A stretch of DNA of 64,000 bases. It comes from Rubrivivax sp. GTDB taxonomy: Bacteria > Pseudomonadota > Gammaproteobacteria > Burkholderiales > Burkholderiaceae_C. The translations under genes and the position numbers were made by a program. The stretch is taken from contig JADJHR010000009.1 of NCBI GenBank assembly GCA_016707445.1, forward strand, positions 62,001 through 126,000, read 5' to 3'. Shown here piece after piece: positions 49,694 to 57,597 of the stretch. Position 1 is the first letter of the stretch; each line of letters starts with the position of its first letter. A model generated the notes under the pieces. It was given only the letters and a program-made list of their open reading frames with translations, made no database searches and had not been told where the DNA came from.

Positions 49694-51034
49694 ATGCCAT
49701 TGGCGCCGCCCCAGACTGCTGCCGCCACCGGACCGAACCGACGTCGGGTTCTGACTGCGGGCGCTGCGGCATTGCTGGCCAATGCGCCGGGCGCTGGGCA
49801 GGCGCTGACGGATGACCCCTGGGGCGCAGCGGCGCGGTTGAGCGCCGACTTCGAACCCCTGGCTGCGATGTGGCTGGGTTACGACGCCGGGCACGAGGCC
49901 TTGACGGCCGAACTGGCGGCACAGCTGCAACCCTTCGTGCCGCTGAAGCTTCTGGTGCGCGACGCTGGCGCCGAAGTCGCCGCGCGAGCGCTGCTGGGTC
50001 GGCGCGGTGTGGCGGTGGACCGCGTGCAGTTCGTGCGTGAGCCGCAGGGGCTGTTCTTCGTGCGTGACGCCGCCGTGTTTGCGCACGACGCGTCCGGCCG
50101 GCCGTCGATCGTCGACTTCCGCTGGAGTCATTACGGCTGGGCCGCCTGGTGCCGCCAGCGTCATGCTGGGCGACCGACCGAAGCCGCGCGTTGTGCCGCG
50201 GTCGACGACCCTGCGCCCGACGATCTCGACCGCCACCTGGCCGACGGCCAGGGGCTGCAGCGCTTTGCCAGCCCGCTGGCGATGGAGGGTGGCGGCGTCG
50301 AGGTGAACGGCCAGGGTCTGCTGATCGCCAACCAGGCGCTGTGGGTCAGCCGCAACCCGGGTCTGTCGCGCGCCGCGATCGAAACCGAACTGCTGCGCCT
50401 GCCCGGCATTCGCAAGGTGATCTGGCTGCCGACCGGGTTGGCGCAGGACCCGTTGCACCGCGCCACCATCGTCGGCCGCCATGTTGCCTGGGGCACCGGC
50501 GGCCACACCGACGAGTTCGTACGCTTTGCCGACGCGCGTACCGTGTTGCTGGCCTGGCCTGAGGCTGCCGAGGCCGCGCGCCATCCGGTGACGCGGCTGA
50601 ACGTGCAGCGCATGCAGCACAACTTCGAGATCCTGAGCCGCAGCACCGACCTTCGTGGCCGCCGCCTTCGCGTGTTGAAACTGCCGCTGCCACGCATCAT
50701 CGAGCGCAAGGTCTGGTTGTCAGGCGGTGCCGACACGCGGTTTTCGGCCGAGTGGAGCGCGGCCTCGTTTCCGGTTGCCGAGCGTCGCCGCGACGGCGAC
50801 TGGGTGATGCAGGTGGCGTCGGCCAGCACGCTGAACTTCGTGGTTGCCAACGGTGTGGTGCTGCTGCCGGACTACCGCGCGCATGGCACGCCGCTTGCGC
50901 TTCACGGGCAGGTACAGCGTGTGATGGCGCAGGCCTTCGACGGGCGCCAGTTTCGCTTCGTCGACGCGGTGGGCGCGAACTGGGTGGGCGGCGGCGCGCA
51001 CTGCGCCACCTTGTCCGAGCCGGCTCCAGCCTAG
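49694..51034 (+). CDS. Tat-exported agmatine deiminase/peptidyl-arginine deiminase family enzyme
   Basis: 446 residues. N-terminal twin-arginine-type signal (NRRRVLTAGAAALLA). The PAD/AgDI fold residues are intact: E198 (MEGGGVEVNG), H271 and D273 (GGHTDEFVRF) and the nucleophile C437 (GGGAHCATL). The enzyme would hydrolyse a guanidino group (agmatine to N-carbamoylputrescine, or peptide Arg) in the periplasm; export is less usual, as AguA enzymes are cytoplasmic. The ATG at 49694 begins 58 bases after the LysE stop. No aguB partner nearby. Confidence 0.87.
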   Translation: MPLAPPQTAAATGPNRRRVLTAGAAALLANAPGAGQALTDDPWGAAARLSADFEPLAAMWLGYDAGHEALTAELAAQLQPFVPLKLLVRDAGAEVAARALLGRRGVAVDRVQFVREPQGLFFVRDAAVFAHDASGRPSIVDFRWSHYGWAAWCRQRHAGRPTEAARCAAVDDPAPDDLDRHLADGQGLQRFASPLAMEGGGVEVNGQGLLIANQALWVSRNPGLSRAAIETELLRLPGIRKVIWLPTGLAQDPLHRATIVGRHVAWGTGGHTDEFVRFADARTVLLAWPEAAEAARHPVTRLNVQRMQHNFEILSRSTDLRGRRLRVLKLPLPRIIERKVWLSGGADTRFSAEWSAASFPVAERRRDGDWVMQVASASTLNFVVANGVVLLPDYRAHGTPLALHGQVQRVMAQAFDGRQFRFVDAVGANWVGGGAHCATLSEPAPA

Positions 51035-51075
51035 TCGGGAGCCCGCAAGCGCGCCGCTCGAAAGTGTTCTGGCAC

Positions 51076-51627
51076 CTAGCGCGCGAGCCAATCCTTGAGC
51101 TCGCCGGCGTGCTCTTCTTCGTCGACCAGGATGTCTTCCAGCAGCCGGCGGGTCGTCGAGTCCTTGTCCGCCACGAGGGCGATCATCTGCCGGTAGCTCT
51201 CGACCGCAACGCGTTCGGCGATCAGGTTGGCGCGAATCATCGCCTTCAAGTCGCTGGACTCGTCGTATTCGGCATGGCCCCGGGCCACGAGCCCCTCAGG
51301 GTTGAAGTTGGGCTCGCCGCCGAGTTGCACGATGCGCTCGGCCAGTCGGTCGGCGTGCGACAACTCGGCATTGGCATGGACGAGAAACTCCTCGGCAATC
51401 TTCGGACTCTCGAGACCGTCTGCCGTGAAGTGATGCCGCCGGTAGCGCAGAACGCAGGTGAGTTCCGTGGCCAGGGCACCATTCAGCAAGGCCACGATCT
51501 GCTTGCGCCATGGGCCATATGCGGGCGTGATCGCGCCGTCCGACAGGTCCTTGCGAGCGGCATCGATGGCGTCATGGTCGAGAGCAAGTTCAGTTTGGTC
51601 GCTGGTGGTTGAAGATGATTTTTTCAT
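51076..51627 (-). CDS. Ferritin-like (bacterioferritin/Dps-type) protein
   Basis: 183 residues forming a four-helix ferritin-like bundle. Metal ligands are suggested by ATELTCVLRYRRHHF, ELSHADRLAERI, ERVAVESYRQMI and VDEEEHAGELKDWL (E..ExxH pairs). Begins MKKSSSTTSDQTEL; the ATG at 51627 follows a GGAG about 10 bases upstream. Probably stores or detoxifies iron under stress. It opens a cluster of stress-type small proteins, though on the opposite strand to most of them. Confidence 0.88.
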   Translation of the reverse strand: MKKSSSTTSDQTELALDHDAIDAARKDLSDGAITPAYGPWRKQIVALLNGALATELTCVLRYRRHHFTADGLESPKIAEEFLVHANAELSHADRLAERIVQLGGEPNFNPEGLVARGHAEYDESSDLKAMIRANLIAERVAVESYRQMIALVADKDSTTRRLLEDILVDEEEHAGELKDWLAR

Positions 51628-51990
51628 CGCATGGACTCCAGGTTGGATCGGTTGCGGGTCAGCCGCCGTCGACGGGCAGTTGCTTGTCAACGGCACTTGC
51701 AAGCTCGACGGCAGCAACCATTGCGCCGAGGCGCTGAGTCGGGGCAGACACGTCGTGCAAGGCAACCTCCCTTTGTCGGGAGCCACTTTTGCGACGGTGC
51801 AGTGACGATAGGCAGCTGGGTCGAAATCACCCATCGGCCGGGAACGCATTGCGCTGTCGGACAGTGACTACATCGAACTGCACCACAACGTCTGCATCTG
51901 CGGCGCAGACCTGCACCGCCGGTTCACGCGCACGAAGCAAAGAGAAGCGGCGCCCCGGAGAACGCCGCTCGTCAGCCCGTCAAGATCGCG
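51628..51990. other. Intergenic region between ferritin-like and CsbD genes
   Basis: 363 bases with no supportable gene. Should hold the promoter of the ferritin-like gene (minus strand). A short plus-strand frame contains ELHHNVCICGADLH, but it has no start, no ribosome site and no recognised family. Confidence 0.5.
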
Positions 51991-52233
51991 TCACAGCGGC
52001 ATGCGGTCGCTTTTCTTCGTCTCGAACCAGGAATCAGTAGCGCTGCGCTCCCAGGACGCGATCTGTTTCTCGGCGTCGTCCTTCGCGCAGCCATAACGCT
52101 CCTGGATCTTGCCGGCCAGCTGCTCGCGGCGTCCGGCGACGACGTCGAAATCATCGTCGGTGAGCTTGCCCCACTGCACTTGCACCTTGCCCTTGAGTTG
52201 CTTCCAGTTGCCTTCGATTCGGTCCCAGTTCAT
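51991..52233 (-). CDS. CsbD family stress protein
   Basis: 80 residues of the CsbD/YjbJ family (MNWDRIEGNWKQLKGKVQ, WGKLTDDD, GKIQERYG). AAGGAG about 8 bases before the ATG at 52233 is a strong ribosome site. These soluble proteins are induced by general stress (sigma B in Bacillus, RpoS in E. coli); molecular function unknown. Divergent from the DUF1328 gene. Confidence 0.93.
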   Translation of the reverse strand: MNWDRIEGNWKQLKGKVQVQWGKLTDDDFDVVAGRREQLAGKIQERYGCAKDDAEKQIASWERSATDSWFETKKSDRMPL

Positions 52234-52565
52234 GTCGATCTCCTTTGCGTCTTGGCATGTCCGCGATGTCGCGGTGGTTGAAGTCACGGGGCACGCTGCC
52301 ACCGTCATTCCAGTCTCGGCTGCAGGGCGGTGCAGGTCTGTCGGCCAATGGCGCACAGTGACGTAGGAGGACGCATTGGCGTGGGTCGGGTGCGATGCCT
52401 TTGCGCGTCGCGCAAGCAGTTGGCGCCTTCGAGTGCCCGGCCTGTGTCGGCAGCCTCCTACATGCAGTAGCGGCCACGGCCGGCAGCCAACGCGGTGTGC
52501 GTTCCCTACAGTGAGGTCATCGCAACACAACATGCTGCGACAGCATTCAACCCAAGGAGCCCAAC
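52234..52565. other. Divergent control region between csbD-like and DUF1328 genes
   Basis: 332 bases lying between two small stress genes transcribed in opposite directions. Both starts have strong AAGGAG ribosome sites at the edges. I could not assign a definite promoter pair. No gene seen inside. Confidence 0.55.
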
Positions 52566-52730
52566 ATGTTGCATTACGCCGTCGTCTTCCTCGTCATCGC
52601 ACTGATCGCGGCCGTTTTCGGCTTTGGCGGTATTGCGGCGGGGGCAGCCGGCATCGCCCAGACCCTGTTCGTGGTCTTCCTGATCATGGCCGCGGTTTCC
52701 TTCATCTTCAGCCTCACGCGCAAACGCTGA
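52566..52730 (+). CDS. DUF1328 small membrane protein (YtjA-like)
   Basis: 54 residues with two transmembrane helices: MLHYAVVFLVIALIAAVFGF, GGIAAGAAGIAQ and LFVVFLIMAAVSFIF. The DUF1328/YtjA family is widespread in proteobacteria and usually found with CsbD-like stress proteins. AAGGAG 8-9 bases before the ATG. Function unknown. Confidence 0.93.
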   Translation: MLHYAVVFLVIALIAAVFGFGGIAAGAAGIAQTLFVVFLIMAAVSFIFSLTRKR

Positions 52731-52777
52731 CACCGTCGCACGCGAGAACCACCACCCCTCACTTCAGGAGTCCACAA

Positions 52778-53161
52778 ATGAACACGTCCAACACAATCAA
52801 AGCCGCCAGCGATCTGGCTGACAGCGCTGTTGCCATCACCGACAAGGCTCGAGTGGCCACCAAGCAAGCTGCCGACACGGTGGCAGACGAAATCGAGAGC
52901 GGCGTCGACAGCTTGCGCAAGACCGTTCCAGAGGCACTCTCCCGCGCCACCGCGCAGGCTGAAGATCTTGCGCGTCTCGGCATCGAGCGCGCGCGCCGGG
53001 CCAGTGGCGCTGTGCGCCAGCAGGCTGTGCGCATGGGTGACCAGACGGTGGGCTACATCAAGGATGAGCCCGTGAAGTCGATGTTGATTGCAGCCGCGGC
53101 CGGCGCCGCCACAGCGCTGGTCGTGGGTTGGCTTTCACGCTCGCGTTCGGATCGCGAGTGA
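52778..53161 (+). CDS. DUF883 family protein (ElaB/YqjD-like)
   Basis: 127 residues: an amphipathic, Ala-rich coiled-coil region (about 10-95) and a C-terminal membrane helix preceded by YIKDEPVKSMLIAAAAGAA and followed by WLSRSRSDRE. E. coli YqjD and ElaB are tail-anchored, stationary-phase inner membrane proteins that bind ribosomes. The YqjE-like gene follows, as in E. coli yqjD-yqjE. CAGGAG lies about 9 bases before the ATG. Confidence 0.88.
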   Translation: MNTSNTIKAASDLADSAVAITDKARVATKQAADTVADEIESGVDSLRKTVPEALSRATAQAEDLARLGIERARRASGAVRQQAVRMGDQTVGYIKDEPVKSMLIAAAAGAATALVVGWLSRSRSDRE

Positions 53162-53265
53162 TGCAGCGCCAGCGCCAGCACCAGCACGTGCGCAATCGCT
53201 GACCGCCACTGGCGCAGGGCCTCACGGTCTCGCCAGTGCCTTCCATTTCGAGTCCAGAGGCACCG

Positions 53266-53649
53266 ATGATCCACCCGCTGTTCATGCGCCTGGCGGCGCA
53301 GCCGAGCCTGTTCACCGAACATGCGCTGGCCTATGCCGAGCTGGCCCGTGCAGAAGCGGGGCTGCTCGGGCAGCGCTGGCTGCGGCGGGGTGTGCTGGCG
53401 GCCCTGGGGCTGGGCAGCGCCGCGCTTTCGTTGGGCCTGGCAGGGGTCGCCGCATTGCTGGCTGCGTCGCTTCCACTTCAGGCCATGCCAGCGCCATGGG
53501 CGTTGTGGGCGGTGCCCCTTGCCCCGGCCCTGCTGGCGGCGGCTTGCACCTTGCTGGCGCTCAGCACTCCGCCAGACCCTTCGTTCCCGCTGTTGCGGCG
53601 GCAGATCGAATCGGATGCCATGCTCTTTCACGAAGTGGATGCAGCATGA
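53266..53649 (+). CDS. YqjE-like/phage holin-fold membrane protein
   Basis: 127 residues. N-terminal amphipathic helix (LFTEHALAYAELARAEAGLL), two hydrophobic helices (about 40-62 and 68-92), then FPLLRRQIESDAMLF. Layout and neighbours fit YqjE (DUF1469, phage holin superfamily III), normally encoded after yqjD. Starts 104 bases after the DUF883 stop; overlaps the next gene by 4 bases (ATGA). Confidence 0.7.
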   Translation: MIHPLFMRLAAQPSLFTEHALAYAELARAEAGLLGQRWLRRGVLAALGLGSAALSLGLAGVAALLAASLPLQAMPAPWALWAVPLAPALLAAACTLLALSTPPDPSFPLLRRQIESDAMLFHEVDAA

Positions 53650-54257
53650 ACAGCACCCTTGAAATCGCTGCGCCGGTCGCGGACCCTGAGGATCGGCTTG
53701 AGAACGCGCTGTCCCGCATCGAACGGTCGCGCAGCCGGCTGCGCGATGCACTGTTGCCGGCGCAGGATTCGCATGGGCCCGGGTCACGGTCATCGGGTGG
53801 CCGCATCTTGCGCAGCTGGCACGCTCGCCTGCGTCGTGTTCTTGCCGGCACCCCCTTGGCGCCGCTGGTCAATCCAGCCTGTGCCGCGGCTCGCGGCTGG
53901 TGGCACCGCAATCCCTTGCGCAACACCGTTGTGGCCATTGGCACCGTCATGAACAATGAAATCGGGCCCCAGGTGCGCCGGCATCCGGTGTTGAGTGTCA
54001 GCCTGGCTGCAGCTGCAGGTGCTGCACTCGTTGCGGCACGTCCTTGGCGTTGGCAACCGCTGGCCAGCCGGGCCAACCTGGTCCAGCGGCAGGCCTTGGA
54101 TTCGGCCTTGTCGTGGTCGTGGCAGCAGCTGACGCAGCCGTCAGTGCTGGCGGCGCTCGTCACGGGGATTGCGGCGTGGCGCGGGCAGGCGGTTTCCCGG
54201 GCTGATGCTGCAGCGGCGCCGGTTGCTCCTCAGCCAGACCTGGGCAACTTGCAGTGA
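53646..54257 (+). CDS. Unknown protein with membrane segment, YqjK position
   Basis: 203 residues. N-terminal charged coiled-coil-like part (EDRLENALSRIERSRSRLRDALL), a middle with PLAPLVNPACAAARGWWHRNPLRN, then a hydrophobic helix (VLSVSLAAAAGAALVAARP) and a second weaker one (PSVLAALVTGIAAW). It occupies the yqjK position after yqjD- and yqjE-like genes, but the sequence is much longer than YqjK and I do not recognise a family. Confidence 0.7.
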   Translation: MNSTLEIAAPVADPEDRLENALSRIERSRSRLRDALLPAQDSHGPGSRSSGGRILRSWHARLRRVLAGTPLAPLVNPACAAARGWWHRNPLRNTVVAIGTVMNNEIGPQVRRHPVLSVSLAAAAGAALVAARPWRWQPLASRANLVQRQALDSALSWSWQQLTQPSVLAALVTGIAAWRGQAVSRADAAAAPVAPQPDLGNLQ

Positions 54258-54270
54258 AGCAGCAAGCCCT

Positions 54271-55182
54271 GTGACGCCGCCCCTTGTTGCCCCCCGTCCG
54301 CTGCCGGCACTTCCGCCGTGGCGCAGCTTGGGCGTCGTGCTCAACGATGCCGTCTCGGGTTTCTTTTCCCACCAGGCGCAGACACGCGGCGCTGCGATCG
54401 CGTACTACACGCTGTTTTCGCTGGCGCCGATGCTTCTGGTGGCGATTGCGGTGGCTGGTATCGCTTTCGGCGAAGAGGCCGCGCGCGGAGAAATCCTGCG
54501 CCGGCTGTCGGCCCTGATCGGGACCACCGGTGCTGCCGCCGTGCAGGACCTGCTTGCCAGCGTGCAGCGCCACGGACAAGGCGGATGGGGTGCCATCGTG
54601 GGCCTTGGGTTGCTTCTGGTTGGCGCCACCACCGTCTTTGCCGAACTGCAAGCTGCGCTCGACGAGGTCTGGCGCGACACCCCCCTGGCCGAGGGTCGTG
54701 GCCCGCCTCCACCCTGGCGCACGCTGCTGCGAGCTCGGTTGCTCGCCTTCGGCTTGATCCTTGGGATCGGCTTCCTGCTCATGGTCTCACTGCTGCTGGG
54801 CGCGCTGTTGTCCGCGCTTGGCCATTGGTGGCAAGGACAACTTCAAGAATGGCAGTTCGCGGCGAGCGTCTTGCAGGGTCTTGTGGCCAGCGTCCTTTCG
54901 GTGGCGCTCTTTGCGATGCTGTTTCGATTTCTGCCCAGCGCGCGGGTGCCGTGGCGGCACGTGTGGCTGGGCGCCTTGGTGACAGCCAGCTTGTTCACGC
55001 TGGCCCGCTGGGCCATCGGCTGGTACATCGGCACGGCGGCGATGGACAGCGGCTATGGCGCTGCGGGCTCGTTGGTGGCGTTGCTGGTGTGGGTGTACGG
55101 ATCAGCGCAGGTGCTCTTGCTGGGCGCCGAGATCACGCGCGCGATGTCCGTCCACGAAGGTCTCCACAAACGCGCGACCTGA
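54271..55182 (+). CDS. YihY/BrkB family membrane protein
   Basis: 303 residues from GTG 54271. About six helices of the YihY/BrkB family: AIAYYTLFSLAPMLLVAIAV, the Gly-rich GWGAIVGLGLLLVGATTVFAELQAALDEVW region and FLPSARVPWRHVWLGALVTAS (in short pieces). Once thought to be RNase BN, now regarded as putative transporters or envelope proteins. Follows the previous stop by 13 bases. Converges on the aminotransferase gene. Confidence 0.9.
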   Translation: MTPPLVAPRPLPALPPWRSLGVVLNDAVSGFFSHQAQTRGAAIAYYTLFSLAPMLLVAIAVAGIAFGEEAARGEILRRLSALIGTTGAAAVQDLLASVQRHGQGGWGAIVGLGLLLVGATTVFAELQAALDEVWRDTPLAEGRGPPPPWRTLLRARLLAFGLILGIGFLLMVSLLLGALLSALGHWWQGQLQEWQFAASVLQGLVASVLSVALFAMLFRFLPSARVPWRHVWLGALVTASLFTLARWAIGWYIGTAAMDSGYGAAGSLVALLVWVYGSAQVLLLGAEITRAMSVHEGLHKRAT

Positions 55183-55229
55183 TCGGCGCTGCAGAGGTGA
55201 CCCCTGCGCGCCCAACGTGCACATCAGCG

Positions 55230-56384
55230 TCAGGCGGCCTTGCGCGCGGCCTTCGTGTCGGCAATCTGCGCCAGCGCGCGCGCCAGCTGTTCGACCGTGC
55301 GGTCGATGTGCTGCAGCTTGTCCAGCCCGAACAGGCCGAGGCGGAAGGTTCTGAAGTCGGCACCTTCATCGCATTGCAGCGGCACGCCGGCGGCGGTCTG
55401 CAGGCCCAGCGCGGCAAAGCGCTTGGCGGTGGCGATGTCGGCGTCACCGGTGTAGCTGACGACGACACCGGGCGCCTTGAAACCGTCGGCGGCCACGCTG
55501 CCGTAGCCTTGTGCTTCGAGCAAGCTGCGCACGCGCTGGCCGAGCTCGAGCTGTGCGTCGCGCATCCGGGCAAAACCCAGGGCCCTGGTCTCGGCCATCA
55601 CATCGCGCGTGCGGGTCAGCGCGTCGGTCGGCATCGTGGCGTGGTACGCGTGGCCACCGCCTTCGTAGGTCTCCATGATCTGCAGCCACTTCTTCAGGTC
55701 GCAGGCGAAGCTCGAGCTGGTGGTGGCGTCGGCGGCGCTGCGTGCACGCTGCGACAGCATCACGAAGGCGCAGCCGGGCGAGCCGGTCCAGCCCTTTTGC
55801 GGCGCGCTGACCAGCACGTCGACGCCGGTGGCTCGCATGTCGACCCAGATCGCGCCTGACGCGATGCAGTCCAGCACGAACAGGCCATCGACCTCGTGCA
55901 CCGCGTCGGCGACAGCCTTGATGTAGTCGTCGGGCAGGATCAGGCCAGAGGACGTCTCAACGTGCGGCGCGTAGACCACGGCGGGCCGTTCGGCACGAAT
56001 GGTGGCCACCACCTCGGCGATCGGCGCCGGTGCAAACGCTTCTTGTGCCCCGGGGCGGGCGCGGCGGGCCTTGAGCACGACTTCCTGCGCCGGGATGCGG
56101 CCCATCTCGTGAATCTGCGTCCAGCGGTAGCTGAACCAGCCGTTGCGGATGACCAGCACCTTGCGGTCGTGAGCGAACTGTCGTGCCACCGCTTCCATGC
56201 CGAAGCTGCCGCTGCCCGGGATCACGGCCACCGAGTGTGCCGCATAGACCTCTTTCAGCATCGCCGAGATGTCGCGCATCACGCCCTGGAACTTCTGCGA
56301 CATGTGGTTGAGCGCGCGGTCGGTGTAGACGACCGAAAATTCGAGCAGACCGTCAGGGTCGACGTCGGGCAGCAGGCCGGGCAT
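55230..56384 (-). CDS. Class V aminotransferase (alanine-glyoxylate / serine-pyruvate type)
   Basis: 384 residues, PLP-dependent. The Lys in SAPQKGWTG forms the Schiff base; the PLP-phosphate site is GSGSFGMEAVARQF; the PLP-binding Asp is in FVLDCIASGAIWVD. Nearest to serine-glyoxylate or alanine-glyoxylate transaminases; substrate cannot be fixed. Begins MPGLLPDVDPDGLLEFSVV. Single gene; convergent with brkB. Confidence 0.9.
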   Translation of the reverse strand: MPGLLPDVDPDGLLEFSVVYTDRALNHMSQKFQGVMRDISAMLKEVYAAHSVAVIPGSGSFGMEAVARQFAHDRKVLVIRNGWFSYRWTQIHEMGRIPAQEVVLKARRARPGAQEAFAPAPIAEVVATIRAERPAVVYAPHVETSSGLILPDDYIKAVADAVHEVDGLFVLDCIASGAIWVDMRATGVDVLVSAPQKGWTGSPGCAFVMLSQRARSAADATTSSSFACDLKKWLQIMETYEGGGHAYHATMPTDALTRTRDVMAETRALGFARMRDAQLELGQRVRSLLEAQGYGSVAADGFKAPGVVVSYTGDADIATAKRFAALGLQTAAGVPLQCDEGADFRTFRLGLFGLDKLQHIDRTVEQLARALAQIADTKAARKAA

Positions 56385-56469
56385 GGGGTCTCCAGTTCAG
56401 CGCGAAAAAGTCGTGAGGGAGCTTAGCACCCTGTCGCCGACCGCGCTGGCGGGCAGGGTTCGGCTGCAA

Positions 56470-57066
56470 TCAGGCGAGGGTGGCGCGTGGCATCAGGTTC
56501 AGCGCTGCGTACTGCAGCAGCATGATGGTCTTGGCGTCTCGAATGCGGCCGTCAGCCACCATCGCCAGCGCATCGTCGAAGGGCAGTTCCAGCACCTCGA
56601 TGTCCTCGCCTTCGTGCGCCAACCCGCCGCCATCGCCGATGCGGTCGTGGTGGTCGTATTCGGCCACGTAGCAGTGCACGCGTTCGGTCAGCGAGCCGGG
56701 GCTCATGAAGGCATCGAACACGGCGCGTGGTCGGCGCACCCGAAAGCCGACCTCCTGTTCGGCCTCGGCGCGGATGCAGTCCTCGGGCGATAGTTCGTCC
56801 AGCAGCCCGGCCGGCACCTCGATCAGCAACTCGTCGTTGCCATTCAGAAAGGTCGCGTAGCGGAGCTGGCGCACCAGCACCACGCTGCGCCGCTGCGGGT
56901 CGTACAGCAGGATGGCCGCGCCGTCACCATGGTCGACCGTCTCGCGCTGCAGTTCCTGCCAGCGGCCGTCGCTGCGCTGCCAGTCGAGCGTGGTGTTGTT
57001 CAGCCGGGTCCAGTGATCGGTTCGCTTCTCGACGGACTTCACGCGAATGCGGTGGGCGATCGACAT
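56470..57066 (-). CDS. nudK: NUDIX hydrolase, NudK-like (GDP-mannose/ADP-sugar pyrophosphatase)
   Basis: 198 residues from the ATG at 57066. The N-terminal dimer strands (RIRVKSVEKRTDHWTRL) and the order of features match NudK, which cleaves nucleoside diphosphate sugars. The NUDIX box is AGLLDELSPEDCIRAEAEQEVGF (in two parts): the outer Glu residues that bind metal are present, but the first of the usual EE pair is Gln and the preceding Arg is Ala. That resembles ADP-sugar hydrolase variants more than MutT. Activity is likely but the metal site is slightly altered. Between it and the upstream microprotein lies a strong terminator. Confidence 0.85.
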   Translation of the reverse strand: MSIAHRIRVKSVEKRTDHWTRLNNTTLDWQRSDGRWQELQRETVDHGDGAAILLYDPQRRSVVLVRQLRYATFLNGNDELLIEVPAGLLDELSPEDCIRAEAEQEVGFRVRRPRAVFDAFMSPGSLTERVHCYVAEYDHHDRIGDGGGLAHEGEDIEVLELPFDDALAMVADGRIRDAKTIMLLQYAALNLMPRATLA

Positions 57067-57142
57067 CGGGTTGGTGGTTTGGTGAGTTGGGGCCGGCCCC
57101 AAGCGTAGCCCAGGCCGGTGGCCACGGTCAGGGCCAGGCAGG

Positions 57143-57170
57143 AACGACAAGGCCCCGCCGAAGCGGGGCC
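57143..57170 (-). terminator. Terminator for minus-strand microprotein gene
   Basis: Perfect 8-bp stem GGCCCCGC/GCGGGGCC with a TTCG tetraloop on the minus strand, followed by TTGTCGTT. It lies 27 bases beyond the stop of the microprotein gene and 77 bases before the NudK gene start, on the same strand. Confidence 0.8.
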
Positions 57171-57197
57171 CTGCAGCAACAGGCGGCGATTGCGGTA

Positions 57198-57383
57198 TCA
57201 GCCGCGATGCGCGCGCTTGGCGATGATGACCACCTGCTGCGCCACCGTGCCGCGGTCGGCGTGGGCCAGCAGCTGTTCCGGGGCCGGCGAGGTGGCCAGC
57301 TGGTTGATGCTGCCCATCAGCACCAGGGTGACGAGGGCGGCCAGGCTGAAAGCGGAAACGCGGGTCTCGAGGTGATGGTTCAT
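57198..57383 (-). CDS. Single-helix microprotein, paralogue of 40056-40202
   Basis: 61 residues, ATG at 57383 with AAGGAG 7-8 bases upstream. N-terminus MNHHLETRVS, one transmembrane helix (AFSLAALVTLVLMGSI), then NQLATSPAPEQLL and a soluble, basic C-terminus (VVIIAKRAHRG). Shares LAxLVTLxxxGSIxxLA with the 48-residue protein at 40056. Has its own terminator, so it is likely a real transcript. Function unknown. Confidence 0.82.
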   Translation of the reverse strand: MNHHLETRVSAFSLAALVTLVLMGSINQLATSPAPEQLLAHADRGTVAQQVVIIAKRAHRG

Positions 57384-57597
57384 GGTGTGCTCCTTGCTGC
57401 GGTTCGGTGATTCGATGGCTGGACTTTAGGCAGCCGGCCGGTGTGTCGAAACCCTGGCGCGACGAAGCGCCGATGTCGTGAGACGAATTGCCCCCGAGGC
57501 TGACGAGTCGCTGGTGCCCGGTGCGCCAAAGCGCGACGATGCGACCGTGCTCTGGGGCTTCGGCACCAGGACGGTGGCGCCCGCACCACGCCCGCGC

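Noticed and set aside
51789..52040. Plus-strand frame between ferritin-like and CsbD genes
   Set aside because: Contains a curious HHNVCICGADLH stretch in one frame, but there is no suitable start and it runs into the antisense of the CsbD gene.
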